This document shows, piece after piece, positions 39,523 to 43,642 of a DNA stretch of 43,642 nucleotides. The number at the start of each line of letters is the position of its first letter. Position 1 is the first letter of the stretch. The notes below the pieces were generated by a model. That model had not been told where the DNA came from. It ran no database searches and worked only from the letters and a program-made list of their open reading frames with translations. This DNA is from Egibacteraceae bacterium. Its GTDB lineage: Bacteria > Actinomycetota > Nitriliruptoria > Euzebyales > Egibacteraceae. Both the position numbers and the translations under genes were made by a program. The DNA is taken from contig DATLGH010000063.1 in the NCBI GenBank assembly GCA_035540635.1, forward strand, positions 1-43,642, written 5' to 3'.

Positions 39523-42500
39523 GTGACCGAGGACGAGGCAGCTCACGAGGACGCGGCAGCGCTCTCGGTGACCCCCGCCGACCGACGCACGCTCGAGGAG
39601 TGGAGCGCCCGCGGCGACGACTCCGCGTTGGCCCGCCGGGCGCGTATCGTCCTGCGGGCGAGCGAGGGAGCGTCGACGAGCCGCATCGCCTGGGAGCTCG
39701 GTGTCAGCCGCCCCACCGTCACCTTGTGGCGTGGCCGGTTCATCGAGGCTGGCCTCGACGGGATCGCGAGGATCAAGCAGGGCCGCGGCCGGCGGTCGAC
39801 GCTGCCGCCGGAGAAGGTCCGGCTGATCCTCGACGTGAGCCACCGACCTCCACCGCCGGGCCATGCGCGGTGGACGGTGCGCGCCATGGCCGCGCATGCC
39901 GGCGTGAGTCCCGACACCGTGCAGCGCCTCTGGCGCGACCACGGCGTCCGCCCGCACGCTGCCCCGGCAACCGCCGTCGGCGAACGTCCCGGAACCGAGG
40001 ACCGCGGTCACGCCCCCATGCTCGTCGACCCGCCGGCGAGCGCCACCGAGCCGGCACACCACCTGCCCGTCCCGTTCAGCAGCTTCGTCGGGCGTCAACG
40101 GGAGCTCAGCGAGGTCGCGGGCCTGCTCGGCGGGACGCGTCTCGTGACCCTGACCGGCGGTCCGGGGGTCGGCAAGACCCGTCTCGCGCTCGAAACCGCG
40201 ACGCGCCTGCTGCCCGAGCGTGCCGGTGACGCCTGCTTCGTCGAGCTGGCGCCCGTCGCCGCTCCCCGCCTCGTCGCCTACGCCGTCGCGTCGGCGGTCG
40301 GCATCCGCGAGCACGCCGGCGAGGAGCTGGCCGAGACGCTCGTGGCCGGGCTGCGCCACCGTCAGCTCCTGCTCGTCCTCGACAACTGCGAGCACGTCCT
40401 CTCCGCATGTGCCGACCTCGTGCAGGCGCTGTTGCCCGCCTGCCCGCACCTCACGGTGCTCGCCACGAGCCAGGAACCGCTCGGCGTCCCGGGCGAGCGG
40501 GTGTGGCAGGTTCCCCCCTTGGCGCTGCCGGCTCCGGACGACAGCTGCGAGGCGCTCGAGTCGTCGGAGGCCATCCGCCTCTTCTGCGAGCGCGCGGGCG
40601 CGCAGGTGGAGACGTTCGCCCTGACGCGTGAGACCTTGGCCGACGTCGCCGAGATCTGCCGGCGCCTCGACGGCAACCCGCTGGCGATCGAGCTGGCCGC
40701 GGCGCGAGCGGGCGCGATGAGCCCTGCCGCGATCCTCGAACGCCTCGAGCAGCGGTTCCGGCTGCTCACCTCCGGTCGGCGAGGCGGTCCTGCCCGGCAT
40801 CGCACGCTCGAGGCGGCCATCGCCTGGAGCTTCGATCTCCTCCCCGATCGTCACCAGACCCTGCTGCGCCGGCTGTCGGTCTTCGCGGGGGAGATCACCC
40901 TCGAGGCGGCCGAGAAGGTGTGCGACGGCGACGGACTGACCGGTGACGTCTTCTACCTCCTCGCATCACTCGTCGAGCGGTCGCTCGTGGTCGCGGAGGT
41001 CGCGGGCCGGCATGCCCGCTACCGCCTGCTCGAGACCATCGGGGCGTTCGCCCGGGAGCGCCTTGTGGAGTCGGGGGAGGCGGACCGGGTGAGGAGCCGC
41101 TTCGTCGCCTGGTGCACCGAGCTCGTCGAGCAGGCCGAGCCCGAGCTGACTGGCGCGACGCAGCAGGACTGGCTGTCGCGCCTGGAAGGCGAGCACGACA
41201 ACATCATCGCCGCCATCGAGTGCAGCCTTGCCGCGGGCCAGGTGGAGCAGGCGCTGCGCATCGCCGGGGCCATGGCGGCCTTCTGGCGCCTTCGCGGCTA
41301 CCTGCGCAAGGGCGCCAACCTCCTCGAGGGATGCCTCGCCGCCGCGGGCTCCGGGGTGCCGGAGGACGTGCGGTTGAAGGCGGCGTGGGGAGCCGGGCTC
41401 CTCGCAGCCATGCTCGGTGACTTCGCCACCGCACAGGTCCGGGGGGAGGAGAGCCTTCGGTCCGCCGAGAGGCTGGGGGACCCCGCCGCGGCGGCGCGGG
41501 CGCTCACGCTGCTCGGCTCCGTCCGGATGTACCGGGGGAGCCCCGCGGCCGCGGCAGAGCTCCTCGAGGAGGGGGTGCTCCGGGCGCGCAGGGCACAGGA
41601 CATGAGGTGCCTCGTCGACGCCCTCGGTCGCTGCGGTCAGGCGCACATGCTTCGCGTCGACTACAAGGCCGCCCTGCCGTTGTTCGCCGAGTGCTACGAC
41701 GTCGCGCGGCAGCTCGGCGACCGGCAGGCGGAGACCTTCGCCCTCGTCGGCCAGGGCTGGGCGGCCATGGACCTCGGCGACGACGCCGTCGGCGAGACCC
41801 GCATCCGCCAGGCGCTGGAGATCGCCCGCGCGCTCGGGGACCGCTTCCGGACGGGGGAGACGCTCGCTTTCCTCGGTGAGCTGTCCCGCCGTCGCGGGGA
41901 CCTGCCGGAGGCGGAGGCCCTCTTCGCGGAGTGCCGCCAGGTCGCCCAGGCCATCCGTGCGCCCCTGCTCCAGGCGCGCTCCTTGGGGGGCCTCGGGCGC
42001 GTCGAGCTCAGCCTGCAGCGCTACGAGGCCGCCCGGGCCTACTTCGACCGGGGGATCGCCATAGCCCGGGAGGTCGGGTTGCCCTATGTCCTCACCCGCA
42101 TGCTGCTCGGGGCCTCCGCCTGCGCGCACGCGCTCGGCGACGACGCCGCAGCGGAGGACCTCCTCGCCGAGGCGCTCGCGCACGCCCGCACGCACGCCGA
42201 TAGCCAGGGGACGGCCACGGCCCTCTATGCGTCGGCGGTATGCGCGCGGAGGAAGGGCTGCCTCGACCGGGCGGCCCTCCTCCATGCGGATGCGCTGCAG
42301 ATGCACGTCGACGCCGACGACACGGAGTCGGTCGCCCGCTCCCTGGAAGGCCTTGCCGGCATCGCGCTCGACCGTGAGCAGTTCGTGTTCGCGGCGCGCC
42401 TGTTCGGCGCCGCCGCCGCCAGCTGGCGCCGGGTGGGCTGCCGGTGCGCGAGGTGGCCGTGGGAGCAGGAGCGCTATGACCGTGACCTCGCCCGCCTCGG

Positions 42501-42831
42501 GCGGGCCCTGCCGGCCGATGCCCTGCGGGCGGCCTGGCACGAGGGGGCGGAGCGCTCCCGCCAGGACGTCGTCGGCTACGCCCTGCGCCGCACCGGCGGG
42601 AGGCGGCGCAGCGCAGAGGGCCGCGCAGGCCTCACCCCCTCGGAGCTGGAGGTCGTCCGTCTCGTGGTCCAGGGGCTGACGAGCCGGGAGGTGGCCGAGC
42701 GGCTGTTCGTGTCACCCCGCACGGTGGACGCCCACCTTGGGCGCATCTACCGCAAGCTGGGCATCCGCTCGCGCCAGCAGCTGCGCGAGCTCGTCGAAGC
42801 CATGCCTGAGCTTCAGCTCACCGGCGCCTGA
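39523..42831 (+). CDS. Large LuxR-family regulator with IS630-type N-terminal DNA-binding domain
   Basis: 1102 residues; AGGGGG before GTG 39523. Four parts. (1) About residues 15-145: an IS630-transposase-type double helix-turn-helix (RARIVLRASEGASTSRIA, ELGVSRPTVTLWRGRFIEAG, WTVRAMAAHAGVSPDTVQRL, ending GVRPH); no DDE nuclease follows. (2) About 185-500: NB-ARC/AAA ATPase with FVGRQREL, TLTGGPGVGKTRLA, LLLVLDNCEHVL, LATSQEPLGV and GNPLAIELAAA. (3) About 520-1000: TPR-like helices. (4) About 1037-1090: LuxR HTH, LTPSELEVVRLVVQGLTSREVAERLF with VSPRTVDAHLGRIYRKLG. Parts 2-4 are the usual actinobacterial ATP-sensing pathway activator. It is the only regulator in the window and so the best candidate for cluster control. 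The extra domain could give a second DNA contact. Confidence 0.9.
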   Translation: MTEDEAAHEDAAALSVTPADRRTLEEWSARGDDSALARRARIVLRASEGASTSRIAWELGVSRPTVTLWRGRFIEAGLDGIARIKQGRGRRSTLPPEKVRLILDVSHRPPPPGHARWTVRAMAAHAGVSPDTVQRLWRDHGVRPHAAPATAVGERPGTEDRGHAPMLVDPPASATEPAHHLPVPFSSFVGRQRELSEVAGLLGGTRLVTLTGGPGVGKTRLALETATRLLPERAGDACFVELAPVAAPRLVAYAVASAVGIREHAGEELAETLVAGLRHRQLLLVLDNCEHVLSACADLVQALLPACPHLTVLATSQEPLGVPGERVWQVPPLALPAPDDSCEALESSEAIRLFCERAGAQVETFALTRETLADVAEICRRLDGNPLAIELAAARAGAMSPAAILERLEQRFRLLTSGRRGGPARHRTLEAAIAWSFDLLPDRHQTLLRRLSVFAGEITLEAAEKVCDGDGLTGDVFYLLASLVERSLVVAEVAGRHARYRLLETIGAFARERLVESGEADRVRSRFVAWCTELVEQAEPELTGATQQDWLSRLEGEHDNIIAAIECSLAAGQVEQALRIAGAMAAFWRLRGYLRKGANLLEGCLAAAGSGVPEDVRLKAAWGAGLLAAMLGDFATAQVRGEESLRSAERLGDPAAAARALTLLGSVRMYRGSPAAAAELLEEGVLRARRAQDMRCLVDALGRCGQAHMLRVDYKAALPLFAECYDVARQLGDRQAETFALVGQGWAAMDLGDDAVGETRIRQALEIARALGDRFRTGETLAFLGELSRRRGDLPEAEALFAECRQVAQAIRAPLLQARSLGGLGRVELSLQRYEAARAYFDRGIAIAREVGLPYVLTRMLLGASACAHALGDDAAAEDLLAEALAHARTHADSQGTATALYASAVCARRKGCLDRAALLHADALQMHVDADDTESVARSLEGLAGIALDREQFVFAARLFGAAAASWRRVGCRCARWPWEQERYDRDLARLGRALPADALRAAWHEGAERSRQDVVGYALRRTGGRRRSAEGRAGLTPSELEVVRLVVQGLTSREVAERLFVSPRTVDAHLGRIYRKLGIRSRQQLRELVEAMPELQLTGA

Positions 42832-43264
42832 ACGAGCGCGCACCGGTCCGTCCGCTCAGGGCTGTCGACGAGGGGCGCGCCGGTGGCCGGCTGCGGCCTC
42901 GAGCCAAAGCATTTGTCGGACGCACGGGCGCGGAGGCGCCACGCGATTTCCCGCCATGGCCGGGCATAAGCGCACCCGTAACCCATTTCCCCGGCCATGC
43001 CGTAGCCGGCTCGCGCGGGCAGCGCGCGCTGGCATCACTCTGTGTGCGTTCCACAATACTGAGCGGCGGAGAGCGCTTCCCCAACAATAGGTAGTTCCTA
43101 CCGATGCCCGCGTAGTCCGGATGGGCCATGCTCGGTCCTCGGCGGCCGCGGTGGCTGCAGCGCTCCGGCGCAAGAGAAGTGGCGAAGGTCACGTGGCGGC
43201 TCCTGCGTGGCCACCTTTCGCCGCCCGACTCAATTCCTCATAAACACGGTCGAGGGGGACCAAA
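42832..43264. promoter_or_regulatory. Long leader/intergenic region before the beta-helix gene, with inverted repeat
   Basis: 433 bases without a believable gene. CATGGCCGGG (42955-42964) and its exact complement CCCGGCCATG (42990-42999) enclose a 25-base, AT-richer loop. A smaller dyad GGTAG/CTACC sits near 43090-43104. The stretch is less GC-rich than its surroundings and must contain the beta-helix promoter. A structured leader is possible, but I could not match it to a known riboswitch. Confidence 0.35.
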
Positions 43265-43642
43265 ATGGAACAAGCCACTCAGGTGCGCGCTCTGCGTCAC
43301 ACCGTCGTCGTTGCTCTGGTGCTCAGCATGCTCGTCGTGCTACCCGCGGTACCGGCGGCGGCGAACCACGTGCAGTGCGGTGACGTGATCACCCAAAACG
43401 TGACCCTCGACGCGAATCTGGGTCCGTGTCCGGGTCATGGGTTGATCATCGGTGCGAACAACGTGACGGTGAACCTGAACGGGTTTGCGATCATCGGGGA
43501 TCCGGCGGCGCGTCCTTCGGGTGAGCTGGTGCAGGGCAGCCGTGACCGTGCGGGGGTGTTGTTCCGGCAGGTGACGGGCTCGATGGTGATGAACGGTGAG
43601 GTCCGCGGCTTCGACGCGGGTGTGGCGATCATGGGTGGGGGC
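43265..43642 (+). CDS. Secreted right-handed beta-helix protein, N-terminal part (3' end outside window)
   Basis: 126 codons visible, cut by the window edge. GAGGGGGACC precedes ATG 43265. A signal peptide is clear: RALRHTVVVALVLSMLVVLP then AVPAAANH. The mature start CGDVITQNVTLDANLGPCPG and the following VTVNLNGFAIIGDPAAR, GVLFRQVTGSMVMNGEVRGF and DAGVAIMGGG align turn by turn with the gene at 28737-29957 (CGEEITRSITLNKDVGPCSG, ITVDLNGHTIIGDPTAR, DAGVAIQGGG). Codons here use GGT, GTG and TTG more freely than the cluster genes. Probably an exported polysaccharide-binding or structural protein; the C-terminal part is not visible. Confidence 0.85.
   Translation, partial: MEQATQVRALRHTVVVALVLSMLVVLPAVPAAANHVQCGDVITQNVTLDANLGPCPGHGLIIGANNVTVNLNGFAIIGDPAARPSGELVQGSRDRAGVLFRQVTGSMVMNGEVRGFDAGVAIMGGG

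Noticed and set aside
39565-39960. Remnant of an IS630 insertion sequence
   Set aside because: No DDE domain, terminal inverted repeats or target duplication are visible, and the segment is in frame with an intact 1102-residue regulator, so it is a domain fusion rather than a mobile element.
43059-43130. Resemblance of the beta-helix leader to a c-di-AMP-type riboswitch
   Set aside because: Only scattered short similarities (a GGTAG/CTACC dyad and GCCCGCG); the conserved core order could not be traced.

Overview
The window is a very GC-rich, densely coded stretch with GTG/TTG starts, 4-base ATGA/GTGA gene overlaps and several -10 boxes placed so close to the start codon that transcripts would be leaderless. 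Together with an actinobacterial-type DksA/TraR zinc-finger gene, a DrrAB-type exporter and a Rv2949c-like chorismate lyase, this points to a high-GC Actinomycetota, possibly a deep branch; I cannot place it more finely. No tRNA, rRNA, CRISPR array or intact insertion sequence is visible.

Layout. 1-1505: ordinary small genes (membrane-anchored protein cut by the left edge, a frameshifted DksA/TraR gene, a two-helix membrane protein). 1532-10521: chorismate lyase and sulfotransferase (leftward), facing an aryl/acyl-AMP ligase across a regulatory gap, then an alpha/beta hydrolase, a DrrAB exporter with a small secreted YtkA/FixH-like protein, and an ABCB-type exporter. 10604-14290: secreted PQQ-type sugar dehydrogenase-like protein, a zinc-ribbon protein and a Tat-exported vanadium haloperoxidase-like enzyme. 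14518-21200 (leftward): ligase-carrier didomain, a divergent AspRS-like protein, a double-domain CaiB-type CoA transferase and a second aryl/acyl-AMP ligase paralogous to the first. 21272-28557 (rightward operon): glycosyltransferase, class III aminotransferase, VOC protein, metallo-beta-lactamase-fold hydrolase and an A-PCP-C NRPS. 28737-36663 (leftward): beta-helix protein, FAD monooxygenase, a 1622-residue NRPS-like protein and a SnoaL-like protein. 36789-42831: GNAT acetyltransferase, PEP-utilizing-type enzyme and a large LuxR-type regulator. At the right edge begins a second, secreted beta-helix protein.

Interpretation. From about 1.5 to 42.8 kb this reads as one biosynthetic gene cluster. 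Chorismate lyase should supply 4-hydroxybenzoate; the two ligases and the CoA transferase would activate and shuffle aroyl/acyl groups; the ligase-carrier protein and the A-PCP-C NRPS would load and condense an acid and an amino acid; monooxygenase, haloperoxidase, aminotransferase, glycosyltransferase, sulfotransferase and acetyltransferase would decorate; DrrAB and the ABCB protein would export. The final product is unknown to me.

Most unusual points: (1) the 1622-residue NRPS-like protein has lost the catalytic residues of both adenylation domains and the phosphopantetheine serine of at least its first carrier domain, yet keeps one uninterrupted frame and an apparently intact condensation domain; (2) an AspRS-like protein with changed substrate-site residues sits 4 bases downstream of a loading didomain; (3) the pathway regulator carries an IS630-transposase-type DNA-binding domain at its N-terminus, so it has two different DNA-binding domains; (4) the first ligase gene appears to be expressed through an 8-codon leaderless upstream ORF whose stop overlaps its start; (5) the DksA gene carries a single-base frameshift.
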